This document shows, in pieces, positions 32,495 through 43,509 of a stretch of DNA of 64,000 bases. The translations under genes and the position numbers were made by a program. This DNA is from Isoetes taiwanensis. Taxonomy: Eukaryota; Streptophyta; Lycopodiopsida; Isoetales; Isoetaceae. The stretch's first letter is position 1; each line of letters begins with the position of its first letter. The stretch covers positions 1,026,852 to 1,090,851 of the forward strand of contig JAJEKV010000015.1 of NCBI GenBank assembly GCA_021234155.1. Direction: 5' to 3'. The notes under the pieces were generated by a model, which saw only the letters and a list, made by a program, of their open reading frames with translations, had not been told where the DNA came from and made no database searches.

Positions 32495-33459
32495 TTGGAG
32501 GCTTTTTCGGACAAGCGTCGTAGGGTGACACCTATTCATGGCAACTCCGGTGATAGAAGAGCGGACCGAGCCCTGCGTCCCTTCATCCAACCCACCGGAT
32601 ATGCATGTGGATGGTGCGAATCTGGCGATCCCCCTCTACCTAGCGCAGATATGGCAGCAAAACTTCTATTGGGAGAGTACATAGATGCCATCCCCAATCG
32701 CAGACCAGATGACACTGGCAAAATTGATAGGTGCACATTGAAAAGAGAAGCGCGGGCAAAGTCTCGTGCAACAAATATAGCTCGACAGGCCTATGACAGA
32801 TACTCTAGCCTAGCGGCAAGCCGTATCCGGGCTTCACCACCACCAAACCAGGCAGTTGAGGAGCACTGGAAACAGGTTCAAGCAATGGCAGAGGGCAACA
32901 AAGCTCGAATTGCTTGCTTGGCAGAGGAAATGCAGGCCTCCACACCCAAATTGCTCAAGAAGCAGCTGGCTACTGAAAAACAGCGTGTTTCTGGCATGGA
33001 GACCCGCATACAGCACCTAGAAGATGGCCTTCGCCTAGTGCACTCTGAAAGGCAGAAGGACAAGAAGAGTCTTGCTGACATGCAGGCCCGCATGGATTCC
33101 ATGTCCACCGCCATTGAAACCATGACACAGGAAAAGCAACGTGTTGAGCAAGAGACAATGGCAACCATCTCCCGCCTTCAATCGAGGGCCGAGGAGGCTG
33201 CTCTTGTGATCTGAAAAAGTTCAATTCGCTTTTGAAGAAAGCCCGGTCACAATTGAGAGCCCTTCAAACTAGGGTTGAGACACAAGAAGTGGCCTCTGCA
33301 ATGAACCATATGCTGGACTCTAAACTTGCGAGAATCACGGAGCATAGCTCTGCAGCTTCGAATCGAAGGTCGCGGGAGGCGAGGGCAGCCATCAGCGAAC
33401 AAGGCAAGGGCCTCAATGCGAGGCTCATGAGCAATTCTTGCGGTGCATGCGTGAATTGA
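32495..33459 (+). pseudogene. LINE-1 ORF1 (coiled-coil, RNA-binding type)
   Basis: The frame 32495-33214 encodes 239 residues; about residues 110-235 are rich in Glu, Lys, Arg, Gln and Leu heptads (EEMQASTPKLLKKQLATEKQ, METRIQHLEDGL, MDSMSTAIETMTQEKQ), a clear coiled coil. After a frameshift at about 33215 the helix continues in 33232-33459. LINE ORF1 proteins trimerise and coat the element RNA. No RRM can be read here. The start at 32495 is only the first Met in frame. Confidence 0.6.
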
Positions 33460-34254
33460 AAAGGCGGCAACAATTTCAGCAGGAGCTAAGCTCCCCGCCC
33501 GAGAAGGAGAGAGCCGCTATACACCCACGGCGATCCCGCCAAAAGTGCGCAAGGTGTCGGCCCGGGACCGTCACTCTTGCACCCCAAGCCACTCTATGCC
33601 ACCCCGCCCCAATGTAGGCCCGCGACCTATGCTCCGTCGACAACAAACAACTCTGTTGTCTTGCGGCAGGATTGACCCAAAAATCGAGAGTTCCGGAGCC
33701 GGAGGCGAGAAGCCACAATGTGGTGGTGCGTGGCACCCGAGAGAAGAGTGGGGAGGACCTCATTAACCGGCTCCAAATGTTGATTCTTGCTCGAATGACA
33801 TTCCCCGTGCCCAAGACATATTATTAGGGGCGAGACGCCATGGCGCTGGCCTTGAGCCCGCTTCATCGTAGTCACGCTCACAGTCTGAGATGCAAGGAAA
33901 GCAGCCTATCCCACGCCGGGGTAACCGGTAGGGAACCGCCTTGTATGTTGACCGAGACCTGACCCCCAGCCCAACAAGAAGACCGCAGCACGAAGTTGGC
34001 TAAAGTTAAAAGCATTCGCAGACAGGAGGAGCCGCAGGGATGATTCGGGTAAGATGCAAATTTTCAAGCCACCAAATCCTGGCCAATCCGCTTAACCTCC
34101 AACAGCGGCCCCGACCATGCCACTTCTTCGCACCTATCTGCCGCATTGCTCAAGTTGCTTCACCTTCTGTTGCTCGCACATCTCGGGCTACCTCTCTACG
34201 CCATCCCCCTTCTGCTGCCATTGAATCCCCAACCGCCGCCCCTGGCCGACAAAT

Positions 34255-35062
34255 AGGAATTGTGCCTCCGCATGGTCTCCTGGAATTGTCGGGGCTTCCC
34301 ATGCGAAGGGAGATAGTCTTAACTCTCTGCTGCAGATATGGATCTGATCTTCCTTATGGAAACATGGGAGCATCGCGGACCACGGGATACCCGACTTGCG
34401 GGATACTGCGCTACTCAATCTTCAATGATTGCACAGAAAGCGGGGGCATGGGGAGTTGCCTGCTACTATCGAGCGGCCTTGGCACGGTCGGTTTCCTTGT
34501 TCAAGACGGAGACAAGCACAACCCGGTACTTGTGGGTGCGTGTGCAAAGCTGCGATGCAGACCCCTCTTTGTGGCGCCCGCTACTTTCCACATGCGCGCA
34601 ACTTCTATCACACCCACTTCCGGATGTGGATAGGCTGGACCCCTATGGCGATCTATATGATGACATACTGGCGGACATCTGCGGATTAGGCGTGTCATAC
34701 TCCTTGGAGACTTCAATGCGGCGCCTTAGGGGTAGAACAACCCATGAGATTTGATCCCTTGATCGATGATATATTGCAGCTGCGTCTGCGAAGCGGCAGC
34801 CCGGACATCGGATGACAATCGGGTCTACGCTATGGTAGACAATTGCTTTTGCTCGTGGTATCTTTGACTGGTAATCTGCAATGGGTAGCACAGCGGTGGC
34901 CCCACCCAAAAAGCACTTGTAGGCGGGAAAACCCGGGGGGAGGATCTAGCGTGGTGGACTATGTCTTTGGTGCCTGGCGGGATATGCATGTCGTCAAGCA
35001 CTTCCAGTGGGAACAACTAATAGGGATGAAGAGATCGACTCGGACCACTTACCACTTTACTT
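34255..35062 (+). pseudogene. LINE-1 APE-type endonuclease remnant
   Basis: Across three frames one can read SWNCRG near 34280, DLIFLMETWE near 34339 (the catalytic Glu), GVACYYR near 34454, LLGDFNA near 34701, SVVDYVFG near 34950 and SDHLPLYL near 35038. These are the ordered landmarks of the endonuclease that nicks the target DNA. At least five frameshifts separate them, so it is inactive. Confidence 0.7.
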
Positions 35063-35629
35063 GAAGTTGGCTTGGCGGGTTGGGCGAACCCCCGTGCCAC
35101 AACTCCTCACATGCCTCACCTGCGATTGGATTATGAACATCGCGAGGCTTATACCCGGATGCTTATAGATGACCCGCAGAAATTTTGCAATATCCTACAC
35201 TAGAGCAACAGATGGCCCGTGGCCGATGTGCTTAGGATCATGGCAGAGAGATGCTTTGGGATAAGCCAGCCGCGACGGACCTCCGAGAACACAACCTTCC
35301 CACGTAATCAATGGTTTGATGCACGAGTGCAAGGAACACAAACGCCGGCTCCGCCAAGTCACGTGACCACGCTTTTACGCCCACATGCGGTCCGGACAAT
35401 ACCGTCTTCCTTAAAGCTAAGAAAGCCAGGTACATTGCAGCACATCAAAGGGAAATGTTTTATCTCCTGGAACGTCACCCCAGGACCTTCTGGCGAAGGG
35501 TTCTTAGAAAGCCGCATACAACCCACGGGGAACATCACTCCCGGCGGTGGAGGCAATACTTGCAACAGCTATAATGACCCTCGGGGTGCACATGCAAAGA
35601 TTACCCCAAGCAAGAAGGCCCGATCTTTG

Positions 35630-36780
35630 GAAATCACGATTCGGACGTGGAACAAGGCTTACGGCGTCTTGCCAATGGGAAAGCCCCGGACCGGGATGGC
35701 ATGCGCGAAGGCGAGAATTGCTTAAGTGGGCGGGGCCGTCCATAATACCCGTGTTGGCCCGCCTTGTTCAACAAGGCATTACAGAAGGCTTCCCGATCAC
35801 GGGGACCAATAGCGAGTTGTTCCCATCTATAAAGGCGGTGACCCGCCACGCCCGATGATACCGAACAATCATGGTCAGTTCGGTGTTTGCAAAATTGCTT
35901 CTTTGGGATTCTCGAGCAGCGGTTGACCCGGCTGGGCGAGGCGGCGAGATAATGGCCCTCACCCGTGCGAGATTCGGACCCCCACACTCAACCATTGACC
36001 ACATCTTCACATTGCGAGCTCTGGTTGAAGACGGCCAGAACCGCCCGTCGGGGATCTATATTGTTGCTTCGTGGATTTTGCAAAGGCATTTGACACCGTG
36101 CCTCGGGGAAAAACTATGGGCAAGATTATGCGGCGGTTGGGGTTCCGTAGATTTGCGTAATGCGATTAATACGTGCTTTATGAAAGATGCTCGGCCGGTT
36201 GCGGCCGACAAGCCAACCATTTGATAGTAGTATCGGGGTTCGCCAGGGATGCCCTCTCTCCCCAACATTGTTTGGGCTTTACATTGATCAATTGGAGAGC
36301 TGGGCTTGGTTGATAATGGGGGCGGCGGGGCTCACCTTCTCTACCGGATCATCAAGCGGTTAATATATGCCGATGATGTGGACCTCTAGCTTACACACCA
36401 GCCAGGACATGCAACGACATCTCGATGCCCCGGACACATTTTGTCAAGCAACCGATATGCGTGTCAACTTGGCCAAGACTAAGGTGGTTTTCATATCATC
36501 TTCACGACGGTAGGGATCCCCTCCTTCCGTTATCGAGGGCGTAATGTGGAAGTAGCATCCACATACAAATATTTGGGAGTGGAGTTTCCGTCTACTATGC
36601 ACCGGGACACATCCATACATTTCACGAGTTACTGGGGCTGGAAAGCACTATATGCAATGCAAAACAATAGTCATAGAGCGGAGTTGTATGATTGGACCCA
36701 TCACCACACCTGCTCAAAGTCTTAGTGGAGCCCGTCCCTTTTATACGGGGTGGAAGTATGGGGCCCAGAGAGTATCCTAA
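35630..36780 (+). pseudogene. LINE-1 reverse transcriptase remnant
   Basis: Readable fragments in order: LRRLANGKAPD-like text near 35660, FVDFAKAFDTVPRGK near 36066, SIGVRQGCPLSPTLFGLYID near 36230, an IYADDV active-site box near 36366, QRHLDAPDTFC and NLAKTKVVF near 36415-36495, and KYLGVEF-like text near 36568. These match LINE-2 (57145-59031) and LINE-3. Stops and frameshifts are dense. Confidence 0.75.
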
Positions 36781-37189
36781 GCTACTTGGAATGACTTGGA
36801 GCGAGGTCTGAAAAGCCTTCTTGGTAATGCGAGCACTAGGGGTGAAGTCCACGTCCCATATCAAATTCTACCGCGAGAAAAGCGTGATTTTTGCCTCTTC
36901 GGAGGGCCCCTTGATAAGCCACATTGTCTATTTTTCGGAAGGTGGTCAACATGGGCGATGCTCGTCTCCCAAAACTAGCTTATATCATGGCAATGGGGCC
37001 TACAACCTCAAGGCCTCTTTGGAGGAAAAGAGAGCTCAATGGATGGCTAGATGGAATGTGCGGGGAGGACGAGGTGCATACATGTGCAAACAGAGGCGGT
37101 CGCCATAGCCCGAGGCAATATCTTGACTCTTGCTTCATCAGCAAGCTTTGGGATGCCGCCCTTGAACAGGTCAAGACAAAGACACTACC

Positions 37190-37610
37190 ACGGTGCCACA
37201 TAAATCCCACATTGGAACGAGGCCCACAATGCTACTGCGGACCCACTTGCCCATGAAAAGACGCCGACTCATTGCCTCCATTCGCATGCGGGGCACATCA
37301 TCTTCGGTGAGACAGGCGGATGGATTGGTGAGCCACGTCGGGGCCGAGCTCTCCAATGCCGCCAAATGGGAGTCATTGAGGATGAATCTCATACCCTTCA
37401 AAGTTGCCCAAAGATATGATCAAATCCGGACGCTTATCTTTGCCGAAGTTGGTCGGGCCTGGCCAGCCGCTACATGTGACATTGAGCACGGCATCCGTGG
37501 GATGCTAGGATCATACCTTCGGGGAGGTCATGGACATGCGAGATCAGCTATGTCCTCGGCACGCGCACTTGACATGTACATACACATTTATTTCATGATG
37601 ATGTATACTT
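37190..37610 (+). pseudogene. LINE-1 ORF2 C-terminal end
   Basis: The frame around KRRRLIASIRM and VRQADGLVSHVG corresponds to the IARIRLSSHHLGVEIGRW region before the CCHC finger in LINE-2. The better-kept truncated copy at 27530 reads HHLRIETGRWIG at the same place. Frame changes hide the finger here. Confidence 0.6.
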
Positions 37611-37628
37611 GTACAGTTTGACAGCATT

Positions 37629-37699
37629 CTTATTACTGCCACGGTTTTTCCCTCGAAAACCCTTCGGGGCGGGGGTTTTTTAACCCGGACAGTAATAAG
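37629..37699 (+). repeat. Long stem-loop in the LINE-1 3' UTR
   Basis: CTTATTACTG (37629) and CAGTAATAAG (37690) form a perfect 10-bp stem, as in the copy at 27908-27978, with the same G/C-rich interior. Confidence 0.7.
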
Positions 37700-37718
37700 T
37701 TTGCTGCGCTTCTTCTGG

Positions 37719-37747
37719 GTCCCATAGGCCGATTGGTCTCAGTGGAC
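37719..37747 (+). other. 3'-terminal LINE hairpin (LINE-1)
   Basis: Stems GTCC/GGAC and AGGCC/GGTCT around a GATT loop, immediately before AT-rich sequence and the (TTCTA)n tail at 37757-37775. Confidence 0.6.
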
Positions 37748-37775
37748 GATAAAAAAACTATTCTATTCTATTCTA

Positions 37776-38001
37776 TTTAACCATTTAAAGTCTTCAGTAG
37801 TTTCGATGGGTTCGAACGATTATTGTATGCATAACCACTTCACCTAGGAAATAGGTTGCACCATAGCCTACCATGGCTAAATACACCTTAGGCATCTGTG
37901 AATTTCAATCATGCAATCATCACTGTGCACTTCTCAAATGCAGTTCCAGCTATCACATGGATCAACTGGATCAAATTATTATAATATGAACATCTCTTTC
38001 A
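37776..38001 (-). repeat. 5' LTR of copia C, second part
   Basis: From TTAACCATTTAAAG to CATCTCTTTCA it matches 24144-24369 with about three differences. It is followed by the TGGTT duplication. Confidence 0.92.
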
Positions 38002-40041
38002 TGGTTATAGGCTGATTGATCTGGATACCAAGAAGCTTTGTGTTAATTGAGATGTTATTTTTCATGAAGATGTTTCGGCATTTCAGCAAGGTTTAGAAAC
38101 TCCTAATGTGGAATTTATTGATATCTCTGCATGGGTAACAGATGATGTCGTAGCTTCTAATCCATCGGACTCAATTTCTAATTATTCTAGTGGAGCAGTT
38201 CTAGAACCTGCAGTGGTTTCAACACCTGCAGTGCTTACAACACCTCTGTTTCCTGATCACAGCGCATATCTTGACACATCTGATCAAGGAGGAGATCTTG
38301 ACTCATTTGATCTAGGAGGTGATTTTGATCATCTTGATCAAGGAGGAGTTGAAGAAGAACTTGGTCGAGAAAAAAGGAAATGTTTCCCTCCTCAAGGGTT
38401 TGCCTTCTATGCCGAAATTATGCCTAGCATTATGGAGTTTTGTGATGCTACTAATATCATTGAACCACCAGCTATCATGAAGCTATTTCATGTGCTGCTG
38501 CACCTCATTGGAAGCAGGCAATGGACTACAAAGTGGATTCTAATTCTACTGTTCAAAATGGCATTTGGGATTTGGTTCCTCTTCCTCATGATCGGAAGGT
38601 CGTTGGTAACAAATGGGTCTACAAATGCAAGATCTATTCTGATGGCGCCATCAGCAGCTACAAAGCATGCTTGGTTGCACAGGGTCTCAGCCAGCAATAT
38701 GGTATTGGTTACTTGGAAACATTTTCTCCAGTGGTCAAGATGATGAGCATTCACATTTTTCTTTCATTTGCTGCTCATTATAATCTGTAGGTTCATCAAA
38801 CAGATGTCAAAATAGCATTTCTTAATGGCAAGCTTGATGAAGAAATATATATGAAGCAACCTCCGGGTTATGTCAAAGCTAGTGCTGAGCATTTAGTATG
38901 CAAATTGACGAATGGCACTTTATGAGTTAAAGCAAGCATCATGTGCTTGGTACAAGACTATAGATTCTTTCTTCAAAGATCAAGGATTCCAGCCTATTGA
39001 GGCCGATTCTAATGTCTACATCTGTCGTCAAGGCAAGTTCTTACTCATCATTGCTTTGTATGTGGATGATTCCTTGCTCATAGACAACAATAATGAGCAC
39101 ATTGCTGAATTCAAGACAAGGCTTACTGCTAAGTTTCCAATGGTAGACTTGGGTAAAACTCACGATTGTTTGGGTTTGTAAATTGCAAGAGACCGGAACA
39201 AAGGCATTCTTCATATCTCCCAAAAGAAGTACATTGAAAAAATGCTTGAGCACTTTGACATGGCTGATTGCAATCCATCTAAAGTCCTTATGAATCCAGA
39301 TTCTCTTTTTACCAAGCAAGATTGTCCACAATTTGATGTTGCGTCTTTCTATGGCAAAAGTTCCATTTCCACAATTGATTGACATCCTTATGTATTGCAT
39401 GGTTTGCACCAGACCTGATATTGCATTTGCTGTTATAGCTCTAAGCCAATTTTCGGCAGATCCAGGTCATAAGCATTGGGAAATGGTCAAGCACATTCTC
39501 CGATACTTAAAGAGTACTGCTGATTATGGCCTTATATATTGCAGCAATAGTGATGCTTTTTCATTGCTGACATACAATGTTTCCTCACTTTGCAACGTGA
39601 TAGACAACTCTAGGTCCATATCCGGCATATGCTTTCTGCTTGCCAATGCTGCCATTGCTTGGATCAGCAAGAAACAGGGCCATATATGTCTTTCTTCCAC
39701 TGAAGTGGAGTATGTTGCAGCATTTACAGCAGCCTGTGAGATCATTAATTTGAAGGATTTTCTTGACGGCATTGGGGAATACACTCCTAGACCAGAAAGG
39801 ATGCTTATGGATAATAAAGGTGGCATTGCTTGATGTTCCCCTGAAGTTAGCATGTTCCCAAGCATTATCATTTTGTGAGGAACCTTGTTGGTTGATAAAC
39901 AAGTTCAAATTATGCATCTTCCTACATGGGACAATACTGCAGATCTCTTGACCAAGCCTTTGGCTTGTGAGCTTTTTGAGCAACATCGACTTAGTATTGG
40001 TCTTGATAGATTCCAGATCTCATCTCCAGAAGAAGAAGATT
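38002..40041 (+). pseudogene. pol: copia B (outer element): integrase end, RT and RNase H
   Basis: Immediately after the TGGTT duplication the interrupted protein resumes (GYRLIDLDTKKLCVN, DVIFHED). A variable acidic linker is followed by RT (MDYKVDSNSTVQNGIWDLV, NKWVYKCKIYSDG, YLETFSPVVKM, TDVKIAFLNGKLDEEIYMKQ), the active-site box YVDDS near 39059, KKYIEKMLEHFDM, and RNase H (RPDIAFAVIALSQF, AWISKKQGHICLSSTEVEY). It ends with TADLLTKPLACELFEQHRL and a stop at about 40041. Stops and frameshifts occur at about eight points. A purine-rich stretch near 40075 (TTAGAGGGATGGAAG) may be the polypurine tract, but I could not confirm an LTR. Confidence 0.82.
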
Positions 40042-40475
40042 GAGCATGGAGATCTTTGAAACCACTTTATATTAGAGGGATGGAAGATAGAGAAACGTGT
40101 ATCATTCAAGAACAAATTTCGTAAGGCAAGCCATAAACAAAGTGATACTTGATCAAAGCATACATGGCTCCAATTGCACCAGCAATTCTGATGTGTGTGG
40201 CTCAGGTTCCACTTGCAATGCCAATAGTAGTTGTATATATGCCTCTACATCTGATCATTGGAGAGCCCTAATATGCTTCAAAGAGAAGGATGAATGCCAT
40301 GCACATAATTGTGTTTTTCTCAAATGCAAAAGATGTGGACCTATCAAATTGCCTACATATCCCAAGGAATATGATGTGAATTTGGGTTATCAATTTATGG
40401 AATGGAAGATATTTAAGAAGGTATTTGAGAATATTAAATTACAAAATAAAAAATAAAAGAGACTGTTAAACCAAT
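40042..40475 (+). other. Flank of copia B with an unidentified Cys-rich small ORF (40097-40456)
   Basis: A 119-codon frame contains FKEKDECHAHNCVFLKCKRC, a cysteine-rich motif that might bind metal. I recognise no family. It sits between the end of copia B and the left end of the Sola-like transposon. It could be an exon of the disrupted locus or chance. Confidence 0.2.
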
Positions 40476-40479
40476 AAAT
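40476..40479. repeat. Target site duplication (AAAT), left copy, of the 9.3-kb transposon
   Basis: AAAT precedes the terminal repeat at 40480 and recurs at 49811-49814. Confidence 0.7.
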
Positions 40480-40501
40480 GGGTAAAAGCATGAAAGGGTG
40501 T
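40480..40501 (+). repeat. Left terminal inverted repeat
   Basis: 22 bases, GGGTAAAAGCATGAAAGG followed by GTGT; 21 of 22 match the right end (49789-49810) in reverse complement. Confidence 0.85.
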
Positions 40502-40737
40502 CTATAAATGAAGCCCTTTTTGTACATATACATATGTACAAAATGCACATTTTTGGAATAACTGTCATCATGATCCGCTAGTAACTGCCATGATTAATGG
40601 CTATCCACTACTCTGAACCCGCAATTATCGGATTTTGAAATTCTTTCCCAAATTCTTTCTTGGTTTGCCTCTCGTTCACTATCCCGCCCCTGCCTTCTCT
40701 GCTTGAATTCCGATCACGAATTCTTCATCTAGCTATG

Positions 40738-41921
40738 GCCACAAAACGCCCCCAGATGAGTGCTTGCTCATCACCACAGCCCAAGCAAGATGCCAGTGCT
40801 TCCGGCAGTGGATTTTTACCTCCAAGGAGTTTACGTTTGGGTTCTGAGGTGATCTAAGCCAAAGACCTCCGTGATAAACATGCAGAGGCCCACATACCCA
40901 ACCTAGAGATGGTTATGAACGAGGTATGGGGTGAAGCTCCAAAAAACAGACGAGGATTCAAGGAAGGGAGAATCCAGAACGCATGGAAAGATGATTTTTT
41001 TAAATATTATGAATTGGTGGTTACAAACCATTATATTTCTACCTATTTTGCCAGAGCATTTGCTCTTCACTTGAAGGGACGGCTTGTTGATTGGATGGAC
41101 GTGGCTAGGACCGCCAAAGATCTTGCCAAAACCCTCATTTCGTGACGCTTACAGGGACCCTACAACAAAAAATCCTCAACTATCAAACAGACATCGTATT
41201 GCGTGAGAATATTAGAGCCCCGGGTTATTCTAGATCGATGTTGACACAATAAAGCGCTTACTTAAGCATGGGTTGGAGGAGAAAACTAACCTATTGAATG
41301 AAGTAGAAGCATTGGAAGAAAGAAAGAGGGATGCATTGAAGGTCATCACCGGATTGAGGGTAGAAAGGATATGCTATCCCAAGATCTCAGAGCGAATCCG
41401 CCGAGAAAATAGATGAGACAAAACAGGAATTTGACAAATTGTCCCAGGATCCTGCTGGAAATCAAGTTATGTTCGGAGTGTTGAAGTACAAGTTGGAAGA
41501 CTTGGTTATGAGTAGACATGATAAAGAGCAGCACTCTTCTAAGCTAGACATTGGTTTGCAGGAAGCAACTAAAGAAATTGAAAGGCATGAAATCTCAATT
41601 GAACAAGCAAAGGAAAAACTTAATTGCATTGAATTGGTTCAGCAAAGGCATTCACAGATTTTGGATTTCATGGGGAGAGCAGGACCTATTGTTCTCAAGA
41701 CCAGGCCCTACCCTCAGGGAGCTACTTCTATAGAGCAGTTCATCACATTCAGTTCATGTACTTTTGTGGCCAAGGCTTTGGGCAAAACCGGTTTGTTGTT
41801 GCTAGCTCCATGCGTAGATGCTTATTGCCTCTTCGCTTGTGTTATCTCGGTCCATGAAAGACGTAATTGCATAAAAGGTTGCATCCGGGATGAGGGCATT
41901 CAATTCAACTTGGTTTCCTAA
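40738..41921 (+). pseudogene. Transposon plus-strand gene: N-terminal and coiled-coil region
   Basis: A start at 40738 (MATKRPQMSACSSPQPKQD) leads in changing frames to WGEAPKNRRGFKEGRIQNAW, LEEKTNLLNEVEALEERKRDALK and the open frame 41439-41921 (KYKLEDLVMSRHDKEQ, EIERHEISIEQAKEKL). The second and third are strong coiled-coil predictions. No catalytic domain is seen. The segment lies upstream of Ulp1-like exons on the same strand and may be their N-terminal part or a separate accessory gene. Stops between pieces could be introns or mutations, and I cannot separate the two. Confidence 0.4.
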
Positions 41922-41999
41922 CAGTGAAAGGTATGCATTGCTCTCAACTAATTTAAACTTATATTTCACTTAATTCATATTTGTTATTGTAATCTGCAT

Positions 42000-42450
42000 A
42001 GTTCTACATGTATGGCTTTCAGTGCATTGCTATTCCTTGTACATGTATAACTTTTAGTTTACATCTGTAAGCAGAGGTACATAGGCATATATTTGCTTGT
42101 TTATTGATGCTTTTATTTTTGAGCTTGGAGTGCGCTTTGTATCGGTTGTACATGTCTCTAATGGAGTCTCTACATTTGCAAATAGATGTACATGCATTTA
42201 TTTTTAGAGTGCATCCGTAGATGGATTCATAAGTATGTGCATTTTTACATATATGTGCTTTTTTGGGCATAGATCTACATTCCCTAACCGGATACCTGGG
42301 TACATCTGGGTACATCAGTGTACATCTGGGTACACTGATGTACCTTTATGTACATTGAGGAACATGTACATGTACATTTGGCTATAGTTAAATGTAGTTA
42401 CTTACATTTGGTACATTTTATGTACATGAAATGTACATGCTTGGCGTAAT
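42000..42450. repeat. GTACAT-motif cluster 1
   Basis: GTACAT or ATGTAC occurs many times in 450 bases, most densely at 42296-42450 (for example GGGTACATCAGTGTACATCT). A small group is also present just inside the left end at 40525-40545. Confidence 0.8.
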
Positions 42451-42989
42451 GTACCGGATATTTCTCATTAGTTCTGCTTTTCATGTTCTTTTATGTCTAT
42501 TGAAATTTAGGTCATTTGTTTGTTTTGCGGATGAGGTCGTTCCTATCCCGTATGCTTTTAATGGCTGATGTTCTTGAGCCATCTGCATGATCGACTCTCT
42601 TTACAGATTTTACTTGAGCATAATAAGCGCATCGAATTTGTAGATCCTCTACCTTCCAGCTCGGATCACCAATGACATTTACAAAGGCTGCCCGTAATAG
42701 AACAATGCAAGCAAATGCTGCCTCCTCGAACATGGCAAAGTGAAGTTGAGGAAATTGAGAGGATGGCACTTGAGAAAGCTAAAGCAGCTTGCAAAAGTGC
42801 ACCCTTCAATGATCGCCGCAATGTAAAACTCCTTCATCACCAAGTGCTAAATTAGTAATTGGAGAAGCTAAGAAAGATTCAAATTGTCTCAAAGATCATC
42901 TGCGTCCCCCGCCTGGACCTCATTCTGAAGCTACAAAGGAATCAGATCCGTGATTTTATCCCATGAGATACCGTGGAAGAGGAAGCTGA

Positions 42990-43190
42990 GTTGGTAGTTG
43001 AGTCCACTCCAAAGAGGAGGCAAAAGAATGTTGGTGATGGCACTCCAAGAGGAAAAAAAAAAAAATCTCTAGCAAAGAAAAAAATGTCCTCCTAAAAAGA
43101 AAATCTCCGTGCAAAAAAAGTGCCACCACCACCTAGAAAGAGGTATGTCCAAGATGAACTAATTTTGTTAAACATCTCAGGTTATGATAA
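42990..43190 (+). other. Lys-rich basic segment of the transposon plus-strand gene
   Basis: Plus-strand reading gives VEEEAELVVESTPKRRQKN, GTPRGKKKK and KKRKSPCKKS-like stretches in adjoining frames, resembling a bipartite nuclear-localisation region between the coiled-coil and protease parts. It is low-complexity, so the evidence is weak. Confidence 0.3.
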
Positions 43191-43509
43191 TTTACCACCA
43201 CATTTTTGTACATAGGACACGATCACGGTAGTGAAGGAAGCTGATCCCCGATCCTTCCGAAGTGAACCTAAGAGGAAGAGGATGAGGATCTACAAGCAAA
43301 TATTGATGTGATAACAAATAAGGTGCAGCAGTCCACGTAAGATCTTTGAAGCGGTGATGAATTTACAAGGTGAGTAATATACAATTGATTACAATAGATA
43401 TATTCTTTTGCTAATCTTTGTTGTTTCCTTATACGGTTTAGTGAACCGAATCCTAAAGGTTGGTTCCATTCACTCCTTATAGGGACCGTCCTCCTAAGCC
43501 TCACCACCC

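Larger units (their letters stand above)
31057..37775 (+). mobile_element. LINE-1: long, decayed non-LTR retrotransposon inside the copia C LTR
   Basis: The block splits an LTR that is intact in its sister copy. It contains, in order, tandem 5' repeats, a coiled-coil ORF1, an APE-type endonuclease, a reverse transcriptase, a C-terminal region, a 3' UTR with hairpins and a (TTCTA)n tail, so it may be nearly full length. It is GC-richer than the surroundings, and every ORF has many frameshifts. At the insertion site about 9 bases of the LTR (AATGTTCAT) are missing and no target duplication is seen. The exact 5' edge is inferred from the LTR break. Confidence 0.88.
23734..38001 (-). mobile_element. 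Ty1/copia retrotransposon C, complete, with nested insertions
   Basis: The element is bounded by TGTTATTG...TCTTTCA LTRs and a TGGTT duplication, and lies inside the older copia B. Minus-strand order: 5' LTR (38001-37776 plus 31056-30659), PBS, gag, protease, integrase, RT, RNase H, PPT, 3' LTR (24369-23734). Three foreign blocks interrupt it: a LINE tail at 27521-28057, an unidentified insert at about 28816-30262 and a 6.7-kb LINE at 31057-37775. The LTRs differ at about a dozen positions in 630 bp by eye, so integration is fairly recent. A few frameshifts disable pol. Confidence 0.92.

Noticed and set aside
32495-37621. Many short open frames on both strands of LINE-1
   Set aside because: Most are antisense or shifted shadows of the decayed ORFs in a GC-rich element, where long chance frames are common.
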